From Nectonema munidae (taxonomy: Eukaryota > Nematomorpha > Nectonematoida > Nectonematidae), in assembly GCA_030549495.1 (NCBI GenBank), contig JAUIRK010000742.1:1-64000 (forward strand): a DNA stretch of 64,000 nucleotides, read 5' to 3'. The number at the start of each line of letters is the position of its first letter. The first letter of the stretch is position 1. A model generated the notes under the pieces. The model was not told the origin of the DNA, ran no database searches, and was given only the letters and a program-made list of their open reading frames with translations. Position numbers and translations under genes: made by a program. Of the stretch, positions 1 through 11,865 are shown piece by piece.

Positions 1-159
1 TTCATCTAATTATAAAATGGCTGATAAAATATATTTGTGATTCTTAGTCTGGAAAGGTATCAGTTTCTTCAATTAATCCGATAAGTATTATCTTTAAATC
101 TTTTGAATTTACGTTTTAATTTATACCTTTTGAGGTTTTGAATTTTTAATTGCTCGTTT

Positions 160-1230
160 ATGAGTGAGGGTGAATATAAAGACGCGGGAACCTATAAGTG
201 TTCTTAATGTTCTATTTTAACCGAAGAAATAATTTAATGTGATAATTGTTTTGAGTGGAAATGTTTTGATTGTCAAAATTTCAATAAAAGTTTTTTCAAA
301 ACACTTGATAAATTTAGCCAGCATGGTTTTCGTTGGCATTGCACCGAATGCAGAAATAAAAATCGAAGTTCGATTAAAGAGATTTTTGATATAGTAAAAG
401 ATTTGAAATCACAAATTGATAAACAAAACTCAATTATCAAAAAACTCAGTGAACAAGTTGAAGAGCTTAAAACACCTAGAGTTGAACAAAAGTTGTCTTT
501 TGCTGAAGTAATAAGCAAGAAAAGTGATAAATCAAAAAATTTTTGTACAAAAATTGTATAGTTGTGGAACCAAATCAAGAATTTTTATCTGGTAAAAAAA
601 ATGAGGCTGAAAAATTTCTGCATGAAAATTTGAAGTCTAAATGTAATATAAATAAAATTAAAGTTTTAAAATCCAAAAAGCTGTTAATTGAGGCTTCCTC
701 TACAAAGTGCCGCAATAAAATCGAAGATAAATTGAAGGAAAAATTTAAGACAACGTAACTTGAAAATATATTTCCGAAATTAACCTTCAAAAGAGTTCCA
801 AATTTCATAGAAATGAACGAAATAAACGAAAAAATATCATCACAAAATGATATTAAAGTTGAAGATATTATTTCAGTAGAAAAATATAAGTTCAATCCCC
901 ATAAAGACCATTATGGAATTGATGTGGAATTTGATAAACAAGCTTTAACTAAAGTGCTAAAAGCAGGTAAAGTATATTTTGGATTTTCATCATATCCAAT
1001 AATCCCTACTTTACCACGTGTAAAGTTCAAATTGTCTTAAACTAGGACACTTTAAAAGTTTATGTAAATCAAAATCACAATATTGTTCTCTTTATGGAGA
1101 TAAAGATCATGAATACACGAATTGTTCTTCAGAAATAACAACTTGCAAAAATTGCAAAGATAAAGGAATGCAAGCTGATCATCACCCATTTTCAAAAAAA
1201 TGCCCTCTTAAGAAAAAAATATACGATAAT
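160..1230 (+). pseudogene. LINE ORF1: PHD-like finger, coiled coil, CCHC knuckles (broken)
   Basis: The frame opening at ATG 160 has cysteine pairs spaced as in a PHD-type finger (CSxC...CDNC...WKCFDC...WHCTEC, about 200-350) and then a Lys/Glu/Gln-rich heptad-like stretch (about 380-470), probably a coiled coil. Further on (about 1040-1200, after a frame change) come Cys/His knuckles with spacings such as C-x2-C-x-D-x3-M-x3-HH and HE-x2-NC, like gag-type RNA-binding knuckles. This matches known ORF1 layouts of CR1-group LINEs and suggests an RNA-binding chaperone. There are two stops inside the first finger (TAA at 205 and 235) and further stops at 756 and 1038. Confidence 0.6.
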
Positions 1231-1249
1231 TTGTTGATAAAAAAAATGA

Positions 1250-4190
1250 ATGAATTGGATATATTACTTTCTAATGGTTGACGAATCATTCGATTTAACA
1301 GATTTGCTTTTTGATAATTATGATAAAAGTTATGATGTTCATTTACATAAATCTGATATTTTAAAATTAAATGAAGATAAATCTTCTGATTTTTTCAATT
1401 TTAACATATTATCAATAAATGTTCAATCTATTCGAGAAAAATTCAATCATATTGGATTAATGTTAAAACAATTAAAAAGAAACAATGTTTATATTAATGT
1501 CTTAGCCTTGCAAGAAACTTGGATGTTGGATGATATTACATATAATATACCTGGTTACATGTTTTTTTCTCAACCGAAGAGAATTTCACAACATGGAGGC
1601 TTATGCTTTTTCGTTAAAGAACAGTATAAAGTTGACATTTTGGATAGTGAATTTTCGATAAATCTTTATGAAGTTTTTTCCATTAGCATAACTTCTGGTT
1701 TTTCAAATATTTTATCTTTTCACAATATTTACCGATTGCCTCTTTTTGGTAGCGATCATATGGATGAATTTTTTGAAAATTTTCAAACTTTTTTGATGAA
1801 AAACAAACACAATAATAACAGATCAATTATTCTTGGTGATTTTAATATTAACCTCCTCGAATATAATAATAAGAATTATTCTTTCTTTTTTTTTTAATTT
1901 GCTTATGCAACACCATTTCGTACCTTCAATCACCAAACCAACGAGATACCAAGCATTTACATTGATAGATAATATATTTGTATCAAGTGAGAAAAAATTT
2001 AAGGGTTACAATATACAAACATCCTTTTCAGACCATATTCCAATTTTTACAACCATTGAACATAGCTTTCGAAATCAATTGCATAAAAATGAGAAATCTC
2101 CCAGAGTCATATTTGATAAGAGTTTTTTTCAGAATCTATTACGTTCAATTTGTTGGTATTTTCCAAGTGAGTCTGATCCAGAAAATATGATTTACACAAT
2201 TAATCATTGTTTAAGTTATTGTGCTAATCAAGCTAAAAAAGTACAAAAAAACAAAAAATTTCAATAAGTATAAAGAAAGATTTGCTGATTGGGCAAATGA
2301 AGAATTATTGACTATAATAAAGAAAAGGGATAAAGTATTTTTTAAAATTAAAAGAACCCGTGAATATAAAATAAATTATTCAACATGCTCACTTTTGTCA
2401 ACAAGTAAATAAAAGAAAAATTCTCTGCACGATTGTTTGAAAACAAAAATAGCAAAGAAGTCTGGAAGAATATTAATAAATTGATTAAAAAGAATGAAGA
2501 TTCATCTTTAATTCTAAAAGATAATTCTCAAATCATAAATGAACAAAATCTATGTGATTTCATAAATAATTCATTTATTAGCCGTGTACCTCAATCATCT
2601 TTTTCTGAAATGAAAAATTACATTCCTTTTCAAAGTTCGAAGTTTAGACTTGAAGAAATCACTCTGGAGGGAGTGGTCATTGCCATTAAAAATTTGAAAA
2701 ATAGTAAAAGTGAAGATTTTTATGGAATTTCTTCTTATCACCTAAAACTCATTGAAAATGAAATAGCATATCCACTATTTTTAGCTTTTAATTCGTGCAT
2801 GCAAAATTCACTCTTTCCATCATGTCTCAAAATTAGTAAGTGCATACCTGTCTACAAAAAAAAAGGTGAGAGACACGACATCAACAATTATCGTCCAATC
2901 TCTTTGATTAGCATAATTTCAAAACTTTTTAAAAAAATTATTCTCAAGTAATTAATTCATCATTTTGATTAAAACAATCTCTTCAATTCAAAGCAGTTCG
3001 GTTTTAGGAAAAATTCTTCTACTACGTTTGCACATTCATTTTTCTTGACATCAATTTATGAATATCTTGATTCTGGAGATGATATTTTAGCATTGTTCCT
3101 AGATTTATCAAAAGCGTTCGACTCAGTATCACATGAAAAACTTTTATTCAAGCTGGAAAAGTATGGATTTGATGAAAGAACTTTGAAATTTTTTAAATCA
3201 TATTTGTCATTCAGAAAACAAGCAGTGTTTGCGAATGATAGTTATTCAAATTTGATTCATGTATCCAGAGGAGTACCTCAGGGTTCTGTTTTGGGTCCCT
3301 TCTTTTTTTTAATTTATATTAAAGACATATTTCAATCAAACGCTTCGTTAGAGTTTTTAGCTTTTGCTGATGATTTGGCTATTCTTATAACTTATTCATT
3401 TCTCCTAAATGTTTCTCTGGCTCAGAATAAAACAATTGAGTCTGTTTATAGAGAAAATGTCAATAAAGTTTTTGGTTGGTGTACAGTGAATGAACTTGGA
3501 ATTAATAACTCTAAAACTGTTTATATGTTTTTTTCTAAGAAAAATGCTCAGCCTACCTTCTTGAAAAATCTCAATTTGCATTTATCAGTATCTCATAATT
3601 GTTTAGGTTTAACCTTGAGTGAAAAATTGAATTGGAATCGACACATTAAACACATTTGCACTAAAGTTAGTATTGTAATTGGTATTTTATATCGATTCAG
3701 ATCACTTCTATCAAAAATTAAACTGGATATATATAGATCACTAGTTTTGCCTCATCTTTCCTATAGTTTGGTCAATTGGGGCTTTGTGGACCTCTGAAGT
3801 TTGCATACTCTTCAAAAAAAATGCATAAGATTGGTATCCAATCTGACATTCCGAGCGCATACTCTTTCAATTTTTAAAAGTAACAACTTGCTCAATATAA
3901 AAGAAATTTATATCAAACAACTTTGTATTGTGGCTTGGAAATTTTTTAATGGATATTTGCCTGTGGCCATAAGCAATTCTTTCACATTCAATCACGATTC
4001 AGAACGTTTTTCCCCAAGATATATGTATAATTTGCAGATACCATCATATCGCTTGAAATCCACGCAGTCAAGTTTGAAGTTTCGTATAACTAAAATCTGG
4101 AATGAATATTTGCAAGATTTTCAAATTATGAATATTTCACTTTCAACATTGAAAAGACGCCTGAATGAATATTTATTGAAACAAGATTGA
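1250..4190 (+). pseudogene. LINE ORF2: APE endonuclease plus reverse transcriptase (broken)
   Basis: The endonuclease part begins near ILSINVQSIREKF (about 1405) and contains LALQETW (catalytic Glu), GDFNINL (about 1840) and SDHIPI (about 2025). The RT part holds YRPISLISIISKLF (about 2890), FLDLSKAFDSVSHEKLL (about 3090), RGVPQGSVLGP (about 3270) and the catalytic FADD (about 3360). The C-terminal region (3801-4190) is the usual CR1-type tail. The frame changes in a T-run near 1890 and in an A-run near 2250, and there are in-frame stops at about 2949, 2974 and 3795; most breaks lie in homopolymers. The protein would nick target DNA and copy its own RNA (target-primed reverse transcription). 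Confidence 0.85.
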
Positions 4191-4434
4191 ATCAATTTTG
4201 TGATGATTTAATATAATTTGATTTTTTTATTTAAATTTTTTTAATATCAATTTCATTTTTAACTATGTTTAATTGTTGATTTAACATTTATGAACAATTA
4301 AAAAAAATATTTTAATGTTTTTTTTAGTATTTTGTTACGGTCTTCTGACCCTTGAAATACAAGCATTTTCTCAAATGTGAAATTTTTTTTTATGAGATTA
4401 TTTTATGCTAATAAATACTTCTTCTTCTTCTTCT

Positions 4435-5999
4435 AGTCTGTATTTATCGATGAAGTCCTCTACCGCTGATTTTGACTATTCAAAGTTGTTCCTTAATTTG
4501 TATAATGGTTGACAAGTGCTCAACAAATTTCTAGATGAGACTTGATTTGTAAAATATTAGTAACCTATTGTCGGAGTTAGGGTTAGTGCCAGTATTCGAG
4601 TTAGTGTTAGTGCCAGGATTGACGTTAGGCTTATTGTTAAATCAGACACAAAAACATCCAGATATGCATACACACATATACAAACATACATATACATACT
4701 ACATAATATTGACATTAGATACCTATACTCTTAAATACTAATATCTCAAAAACAGCGGTATAGCCGGAATCGAACTGAAGATCATGGATCATACACTTAA
4801 ACCACAAGTGATATACACACTGTTTATTGCAATTATAATTCTTGAATAATTAAAATATTTTATATCAGATAAAAATACAAAAATAAGAAATCTTTTTTTT
4901 TAAGATTTATTTTTTCTTTACTTCAGTTTAATAATGGAGTCAGAAAATTTTAAACCATATCCAGATATGGATTTTAAAAAATTTCAAAAACATAAAAAAA
5001 ATAATGGACCATTAGGATTAGGTATATTTGTATAAATATAAAATTGGGTTGGATTAAAACGTACAGTTTTTTGAGGTAAAAATAGTATTATTCATAATAG
5101 CCATTTTTTATTGCTATTTTTCTTACACGTAAATAGTCGTAACTGCACGTTTTAGCCTGACTATAAAATTAGATTTTTTTCAAAAATATACGATTTTTTT
5201 TAAGTATTTCTTTTAATTTTTTGGTTTCTTATTGTTTTTTTATAATATGCATTCTAAATAATCGTAAATTTATGCCATAAAAAATTAAAAGGTTTATTTG
5301 ATACTAAGATCTCATTCTAAATTTCTGATACTTTCTTATCAAGTTCTACGTATCCTGATTTCTGGTTTTATTCCCATGATTTTTGATATGAAATGTCAAA
5401 TTTTGGTTCTAATTTTCTTGATATATTGGACATTTTTATGGGCTGAAGAATCAGCTTATTCTAAGGTATTTAAGAGCAAACTTCACTTTTAACTGCCCCC
5501 AAAAATTTATTGAAGTGTTTAGACCGAAGTCTATACACAATTTGCTGCAAAAATGTCGAAATGACGTTTTGTATGAGTAGGAGGGTTTTAAGAAAAGGGG
5601 AAGTTTTGCGTGACTGCATTTTTATTTTGAAGGACACGCTGGTCAACAACCAACATATTTTGGCATTTTATTTAGCCTTATGAACTGCGATCCATAGGCA
5701 CTGTAGTGTACAGTCATATAGTCAGTCCGTATCACGTCAAGGGTCTAGTAGAAAACTTGTATTCTAACTTTTCAAAGATGCAGTTGCATTTCAGAATGAT
5801 TTTATTCCTAATATGATTTTGAGAATAAATAGGTATATTTTGATGTTTCCAGACAGGTCTTCAAGTTTAATTAAGTCTGTTATTCTTCAAGTTCCAAAAT
5901 ATGTTCTTTTTTACCGTAAATACTTTAACTAGTCTAAAAAACGTCTTCCTATTTTAAACACTTTTCAAGAAATTGAAAAAATTATATAAACGCTGCCTC
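4435..5999. other. AT-rich spacer, no gene seen
   Basis: No coding region supported. A short degenerate repeat built on GTTAGTGCCAG-like words lies at about 4565-4625, followed by a CA/TA-rich simple stretch at 4655-4720. The 64-codon frame at 5298 has no recognisable motif. Confidence 0.5.
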
Positions 6000-6451
6000 T
6001 TAACCCTATTCCTACCGTGTTATTTTTGATGGCTTATTGACAAATTTGGCGAGGGGGGGAGGGGGGGTTTGATCCTCTCTTTTTTTCCTAAAATATTAAA
6101 TATGTTAACAAAATTTTCGCGCTAACTGATTAAATAATTGATAGCGAATTCGATGGGGTCATTAATTTTTTTTAAATCAGTCAAACATATAAACTTCAAA
6201 ATATATTCCACTTACGCGATTTTTTTGTCGCAACTTGTAGCTAATGTCAATCAAAATTTTGATTTATGATAAAATTGCTTACGAAAACATTCATTCAAAT
6301 TTTAAATAAAATTAATTTTTTATAACAAATCGACAATGCTGATTTCATTTCTCCACTTATTTTTCCCAATTAGCGTACTAAAATTTCTGAAGGAGTAAAT
6401 CAAATTTCTGGTTTACATCTAAAAATTGTGTCGATTAATATTTATTCAAAT
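6000..6451 (+). mobile_element. Left end of a TTAA-bounded piggyBac-type non-autonomous element
   Basis: TTAA at 6000-6003 is followed by CCCTATTCCTACC, then a G-tract (6052-6068), a diverged B-satellite-like unit (about 6150-6225) and the start of A-satellite repeats (6230 on). The same order (TTAA, CCCTATT, G-tract, B repeats) is seen in reverse at 56163-55738, and without the G-tract at 38134-38745. TTAA plus a CCC end is the piggyBac signature. The right end is not resolved; a TTAA preceded by GGG at 11862 is one candidate. Confidence 0.5.
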
Positions 6452-7321
6452 CAGGGGCGCACATCCGGGGGGGCGGTTTCAGGGGGGGGGGGGGCGAAAA
6501 TGACCTTCGCCCCCCCCCCAATAATTTTCTATAGAGTTGCTGCTTGTTTATAAAACATGTATGCAAACCTTTGAATCAATCAAACATCATGCCAAGTTGC
6601 TCTGAAATTCCTATCGAACATATTTTACAGACGATGCGTGTGAGAGCTATATAATAATAATCCATTGCTTCAATATGCACACAATAAGTAAGCAATGTTT
6701 ATCACAGTGCCTCCTCTTTATAGTATTTTTGAGCAAACACATGTTGATGATCCACAAGATTTTCTCATCTTCTGTCACAGTGATTCTATTTCTCTTTCTG
6801 TCTCCTCTGTTTTTCTCCTCCGCTTTCTCTGCTAAAACTCAATCATTCACTCAAGCTCTCTTCTCTTGTTAAGCTGTCCTATCTCATTCAGCTTTCTTCT
6901 CTCCAGTGACGTAGCTAGGCTGGGTCATGAGGGGCCGTGCCCACACTCCTATGTACCGCATGTTGCCCCCATGCATCTTTTGCGATATCAGTTTTTGAAA
7001 ATTTCTCCAATGAAAGGGTCAAGAAAGTATAAATAATGTTGCGCAAGTTGTTTGTTTTTAAATTGTGCCCCTTCTATCAACTTTTTTTTTGGCTACACCA
7101 CTGCTTCTGTCTAATTTGCATTTAGAGTTAAATTAAAATAGTTTTCAATCGTTACGATTTTATATCAATGAATATTGTTAGACTCGCACTAAGAATTTTT
7201 TTTCAACAAAAGTTACAATCTTTATCACTACGTTTGCTACATTTTGTAACATTTGAAAACTTTAATATTCAAAAAAACGCAATAATTTTCTTTTCTCCTA
7301 TACTTTGATTTATGTTAGTTT

Positions 7322-7657
7322 GGTCCTCGGACATTTCGTTCCATTATTTTCATAAGACAGTTCGTCCTTTGGACAATTCACCCCATTTTTTCATAAGACA
7401 GTTCGTCCCATGGACAATTCACCCCATTATTTTCATGACATTTTGTTTCATGGAAAATTCGCCCCGTTATTTTCATAAGACATTTTGTCTCATGGACAAT
7501 TCTAAAAATTAAGAGATAAAATGAATAATTTGAAATAATTTAATAGAGATAAAATAAACAAGAATATAATTTTTAATAATTTTACACATATAAGCAAAGA
7601 TGGATGAAACTAATAGCCTATGAGACAATTTGTCAGGGGCTAAATGTCTGTCGACCG
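7322..7657. mobile_element. 336-bp inverted-repeat element inside the hAT, with TTAGTTT duplication
   Basis: It is flanked by TTAGTTT at 7315-7321 and 7658-7664, and the hAT copy at about 46150 has the uninterrupted site (ATTAGTTTAAAT). The ends GGTCCTCGGACATTTCG and (inverted) GGTCGACAGACATTTAG form an imperfect terminal repeat. The left half is a degenerate direct repeat built around GACAATTCACCCCAT and AGACAGTTCGTCC (7322-7505). Superfamily unknown. Confidence 0.7.
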
Positions 7658-8560
7658 TTAGTTTAAATAATTTTTTAATTATAAGCGTTGGCTACTTAAA
7701 CGTTGGCTTTTGCTGCTTATAAAAACTTGAAAATATCAAATAAACTCTAATTCTTTATGCCTCCTATTATTTTGAAATTATTCTGAGAACAGACGGTTTC
7801 ATTTTAAAATAGTGAAAATTTTTTATTAGTTTATTTTGTTTCCTTTCTCTCTTATGTTAATTATGTAGTAAATTTTTCAATTTTGAGTAAAAGGTAAGGT
7901 GCAGCGGGTGTATTTTCATTGACAAGGCACTGATGTACCGCTTATGTCAAACTATGAACAAATTCGTATCGATGAGGAATCGAATCCAGAGGCTTCCGTG
8001 CTGAGTACATCATCTCAACCAACCTGCCATGCCACCCATAGAGTATGCTGTAGGGGATGCCTCAAATTATTTTTCAAAAACTTAAGTTATGTTGTAAAAT
8101 TTTTTGTTTTTGTTGAAGCTCTATAACTTTTTTTGATAGACTTTTTTCCTTAAAAGTTATTATAAAAGGCAAATCATTGCAAAATGTTAAAAGTTATTTT
8201 ACTTTTTGTAGCTTGTATCAATTTAGCTTTTAAACTATTTTTGAATGATGCTGAGTAAAATGAAATAATGCGATCTTAATTTTTTGTTTGTACAATTATA
8301 ACTTCATTTTATACCCTTGCCCCTGAATCAATCACATTTTTTCATATAAACATCGCAAGGTGTCTACTGTCTAGTAGACTCTTTGCCTTTAGAATACATT
8401 CACTCATATAAAACTATCCAACCTTAAGTTATTTGTTTTCTCTATGAATCAAATATTCTTTCATCAATTCCTTTAATGTGCCTGGTAGACTACTTCATTT
8501 TTCAAATGAAAAGCCTATTCCACCCCCTAACAATTTTGGATTTTTTAAACTAGTGTATAT

Positions 8561-9155
8561 TTGATGGTTGTAGGTAAAAATGCCCCGGAAAAAATGCCTC
8601 CAGAATAAATGCGCCTAATTAAAAAGTAGGAAAAAATGCCCCCTAATTTTTGATTTTCAGGATTTATTTAATTATATAAATATTTTTATTTGGTACCTTT
8701 TTGAAAGGCTAAATTTCTAAAATTTCTTAATCTATAGGGTTTTTTTCTTTATAAAGTTCTTGAAAACAATAGCAAAGGTGCAGATTTGTGGGAATGTGTT
8801 CTTATAATCAGTTAAAATACAAATTATATTTAGAAAGTGTTCTGATACACACAAAGTCCAAAAATATTTTCTGTTTTATAAAAAAATTTTTTGTATTTAA
8901 AAAATTATCGTATGCTGAGTTTTTTAGTTTACTTTAAATTTTAAATGTTTTAGATGAAAAGTTAACTTTTTTTTTATACAAAAAATCTTTATTTGACATA
9001 TCTTTTAAAAAAAAATTTCTTTAATTTTAATTAATAATTTTTTGAATTTTTTTTGTGTTGGGGCATTTTTTCCTAATTTTAAATTGGGGCATTTTTACTG
9101 GTGACGTTTTTCGTACTTTTTAATTGGGGGAATTTTTTCTGCGCACGATATTCGA
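8561..9155. mobile_element. Foldback-like insertion inside the hAT, GGGGCATTTTT arms
   Basis: The second hAT copy runs straight from TAGTGTATAT to AAATTTAATTAAAAT near 47480, whereas here about 600 bp intervenes. The arms are low-complexity inverted repeats: GGTAAAAATGCCCC and AAAAAATGCCCCC at 8573-8645, and GGGGCATTTTTTCC and GGGGCATTTTTAC at 9060-9100. No reading frame. Exact ends and target duplication are unclear. Confidence 0.6.
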
Positions 9156-10117
9156 TATTGAAATTTAATTAAAATATTTTCGCTGGAAGTATAGTATTTA
9201 AATTCACCAATTTTGTAAAAAAAAATATAAAGTAGTCTTATAAATTTAGGACTTTAGGTATGCGCTGAATACACTCTATTTTAAAGGATTGCTTTAATAT
9301 TTGGTCTCGCGTGGTATTTCCAGACCACTAATTTTGAAAATTGCAACAAAAAAATTTCGCCCCCCCCCCCCAATAATTTTGAGGATGTCCGCCCCTGATT
9401 CAAATCTTAAGTAAAATATATATTTTTATACTAAATCCATCTTTCTCGTTTCATTTCGGAACTCATTTTTCGCATATAGGGTGTCAAAATGTCGAAAAGT
9501 GTCAACCAATTTTGCGGTCTAGGTCCGAAAATTTTCTCAACCAATATTATATAAATTTTAAACAAAATTTATTTATGTTAAATCAACCATGCTGATTTCG
9601 TTTTCGCAATTAATGTGTCAAAATATCTCAACGTGTGAATCAATTTTTAGGTTTTTGTCTAAAAATTGTCTCCAAAAACCTATATTCACATTTAAAATCA
9701 TATTTTTTTATACCAAATCCACCATACTGATTTGATTTCTCGACTCTGTTTTCACAATTACGATATGAAAATGTCTGAAAGTATCAATAAAATTTGCGAT
9801 TTACGTTTGAGAATGTGTCTCCAAAAACATTTATTCACATTTTAAATAAAATATATTTTTTGTACTAAATTGACCATGGTGAGTTCATTTCTGGATTTAG
9901 TCATCCCAATTTAATTTGTAAGAATGTGTCAAATTAAATCAAATTTTGCATTCTTGGGATTAAAATCATTATAGATTCATTTTATTATTAAATAAACATT
10001 TTCTTGTAAAATCAGCAAATTATTCAACACCAAAATTTTATGTATTTATAAAATTATGATGAATATATATTTCTATACAGTTTCAAACGCGTAACGCTTT
10101 TATATTTATTTTATTAA

Positions 10118-10262
10118 GGGCGGAGTAAGGTTGGTTAGGTACTGGATTCGATAACTCAAGGTCTTGGGTTCGATCCCGCATCAAGCCTGCTTTTCTCATA
10201 GTTCGATACAAGCGGCGCAAGTGTGCCTTCTCGATGAAAACCTCTCACGGTACCTTTACCTT
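10118..10262 (+). mobile_element. tRNA-derived SINE, best-preserved copy
   Basis: The 5' half reads like a tRNA: a box-A-like GGTTGGTTAGG (10129-10139) and a perfect box B GGTTCGATCCC (10167-10177) about 30 bp apart. It is followed by a tRNA-unrelated 3' half (TAGTTCGATACAAGCGGCGC, CTTCTCGATGAAAAC) ending in TACCTTTACCTT. Pol III transcription from the internal boxes is expected. Four more copies lie at 11704, 31170 (minus), 33449 and 42180. Confidence 0.8.
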
Positions 10263-10856
10263 ATTGATAACAATCGCAACTTGATGGAAAATTATCAATC
10301 AAAATTTTGATTGAGATGTAATTCTCTTTAAAATAATTTTTTAATACTAAATTGACCATGCTTTTTTTATTTCTGAAATCTTTTTTGCCATTACGGTTTA
10401 CAAATTTGCCCAGAGTATTCAGTTGAAGTGGTCATGTATGCCTGATAATCTGTTTTTTCTTCAAAAAATCATTTCTCTCAATATTTTTTCGATAATCGTT
10501 TTATATTGGTTATATAGTACAAATATTTTTTTTATGTATTTTGGTGTATTATATTTTCTTCTTTGGAATTAATATCTTGTAACCATGTGTTTATGAAATA
10601 TTTTTTTGGGAAAAAAGACGCATTATTAAATTTTTTTGAAGATGAGTATGAGATGAGGAAGGGACCCGAAAGCACATTGGAAAGGGAACGCATGGTCAAA
10701 AGAAAAAATATAATGGTAACTCGTGTAATAAAATGTATAATAGATACACTCTTGCTTCTTTGTTTGACAAACAACACCAAATAACTCCATCCTTTAAATC
10801 ATTACGGTTTAAAATAATTTAACGGGACCTTTTAAAAGTCCATTTATAGTCTAAGG

Positions 10857-11563
10857 CAGCGTTTCTCAACTGGGGTTTCTTGGAACCCTAGGGTACCGCA
10901 ATATCTTTCCAGGGGTTCCCCTGAAAAAGCGGTGCACTCATAAGTTTTATTCATTCTCGTGATTGTGATATTACTATAACAAATTTCTTTTTATTTACTT
11001 TTTTGGAAAAATTTACTTTTCCTTTAGACATGTCATTACTTTTTGAATGTTTTAAGGTTTTACACTTTGTTTTATTTGTCATTAATCGTCTTAAAATTTA
11101 TGGTATTTAAATGGGAAATCATTATTTGCTTATAACAAGTTTATTTAATTTTCTATATACATTTTTTGATTTGCTTTGTTCCTTTTATATGAAAAAAGTT
11201 GAATTAAATCGAATTTGCTTTTTTCTTTTTTAAATTTACTGCTTATTGTAAGTTTTGTGTTTGAAAAAAGGTTTCAGCTTGTATTAATTTATAAATTTCT
11301 GTCTTTCTTAGAGTGCATGCAGATTAAAATAATTGTTAGTTTGTCATTCACCAATAACATTTGGCAGTGTTTTCCGAATTGAAAAACATTTTTAGAATCA
11401 TAAAATCTAGGTAATTGCATTTTTCTTGCGTTAAAATTCTCTTTTTCAATTGTAAACAATATGATTGAAAATATACAAAAATAATAGCCTTATGTGCAGC
11501 CTACCGTGACAGAGTAAATTTATTTTAAAGGTTCCACGAATTTTAAAAGGCTGAGAAAGGCAT
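10857..11563. mobile_element. hAT-like MITE, about 700 bp
   Basis: The left end CAGCGTTTCTCAACTGGGG is a common hAT-MITE start and the right end TGAGAAAGGCAT is its imperfect inverse (last 7 of 12 positions identical plus two more). GGAACCC and GGGGTTCCCC words follow the left end, and GGTTCCACGAATTTT precedes the right end, as in this class. Flanks ATAGTCTA and ATAGTTCA may be a decayed 8-bp duplication. No coding content. Confidence 0.6.
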
Positions 11564-11703
11564 ATAGTTCAAAAGCAGGTTACCTATCACTAATGCGGTG
11601 ATCAGTATTTTTGCATTCTTTTTTTCCAAAAACTTGAGACTTTTTTTAATTAAAGTTTTGGGAAATTATTATTAGTCAGAAGTTTAATATAATAATTTGT
11701 CAT

Positions 11704-11785
11704 CAAGGCTTCTTTACTGATAGTTCGACACAAGCGGTGCAATTATGCCTTGCCGATGAATACACTCCAAGGTTCCTCTGTCAAC
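11704..11785 (+). mobile_element. SINE copy, 3' half only
   Basis: Matches only the tRNA-unrelated 3' part of the SINE at 10118 (TAGTTCGACACAAGCGG, CGATGAATACACTCCAAGG). A 5' truncation is usual for SINEs. Confidence 0.6.
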
Positions 11786-11865
11786 CTCTTCGACCTAACT
11801 CTTCAGGGAGAAGGGGTATGCTTTAAATACCCTTGAAAATCGTTATAAGTAGAGGGAAGGGTTAA

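Larger units (their letters stand above)
1..4434 (+). mobile_element. CR1/L2-like non-LTR retrotransposon (LINE), decayed, 5' end at or before the window edge
   Basis: The order is that of a two-ORF LINE: an ORF1 with zinc-finger motifs (about 160-1230), an APE-type endonuclease (about 1380-2060), then a reverse transcriptase (about 2640-3420) and a C-terminal region (to 4190). After a 240-bp AT-rich 3' UTR the element ends in a (TTC)n tail at 4421-4434 instead of poly-A; short tandem-repeat tails are typical of the CR1/L2 group. The RT motifs (DLSKAFDSVSHEKLL, SRGVPQGSVLGP, FADD) also fit that group. Because the window starts near the 5' end, neither the true start nor a target duplication can be defined. 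Several in-frame stops and frame changes show that the copy is dead. Confidence 0.85.
6452..9397 (+). mobile_element. Non-autonomous hAT-superfamily element, full length, with 8-bp target duplication
   Basis: The element starts CAGGGGCGCACATCC and ends with the inverted counterpart GGATGTCCGCCCCTG; it is flanked on both sides by the identical 8-bp sequence ATTCAAAT (6444-6451 and 9398-9405). CAGGGGCG ends and an 8-bp duplication are hAT hallmarks. Long G and C tracts lie just inside both ends. No transposase reading frame is present. It carries two further insertions (7322-7657 and about 8561-9155), each recognised because the second copy at 45295-47713 lacks them. Confidence 0.88.
6230..10010 (+). 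repeat. A-satellite: tandem array of about 160-bp units, split by a hAT insertion
   Basis: Units of about 160 bp recur: an AT-rich part with TACTAAAT, then CCATGCTGATTTC, a TTTTC.CAATTA word, AAAATGTCTGAAAGTGTCAAT and TCTAAAAATTGTCTCC. At least five degenerate units are visible: about 6300-6451 before the hAT element and 9398-10010 after it, with one more partial unit at about 10310-10420 beyond a SINE. The same family recurs in reverse orientation at 39840-40425. Confidence 0.75.

Noticed and set aside
4565-4625. Telomere-like GGTTAGGGTTAG words
   Set aside because: Only one perfect pair; the rest are GTTAGTGCCAG-type words, so this is a small degenerate repeat and not (TTAGG)n telomeric DNA.
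10129-10180. A possible tRNA gene
   Set aside because: Box A and box B are present, but no acceptor stem closes and the same unit recurs with a common 3' half, so it is a SINE.
10563-10784. 73-codon frame on plus and 82-codon frame on minus over the same DNA
   Set aside because: Overlapping antisense frames with no motif; likely chance.
11862-11865. TTAA preceded by GGG as right end of the element starting at 6000
   Set aside because: Terminal similarity is only a few bases, and the span would include several unrelated insertions; left as unresolved.
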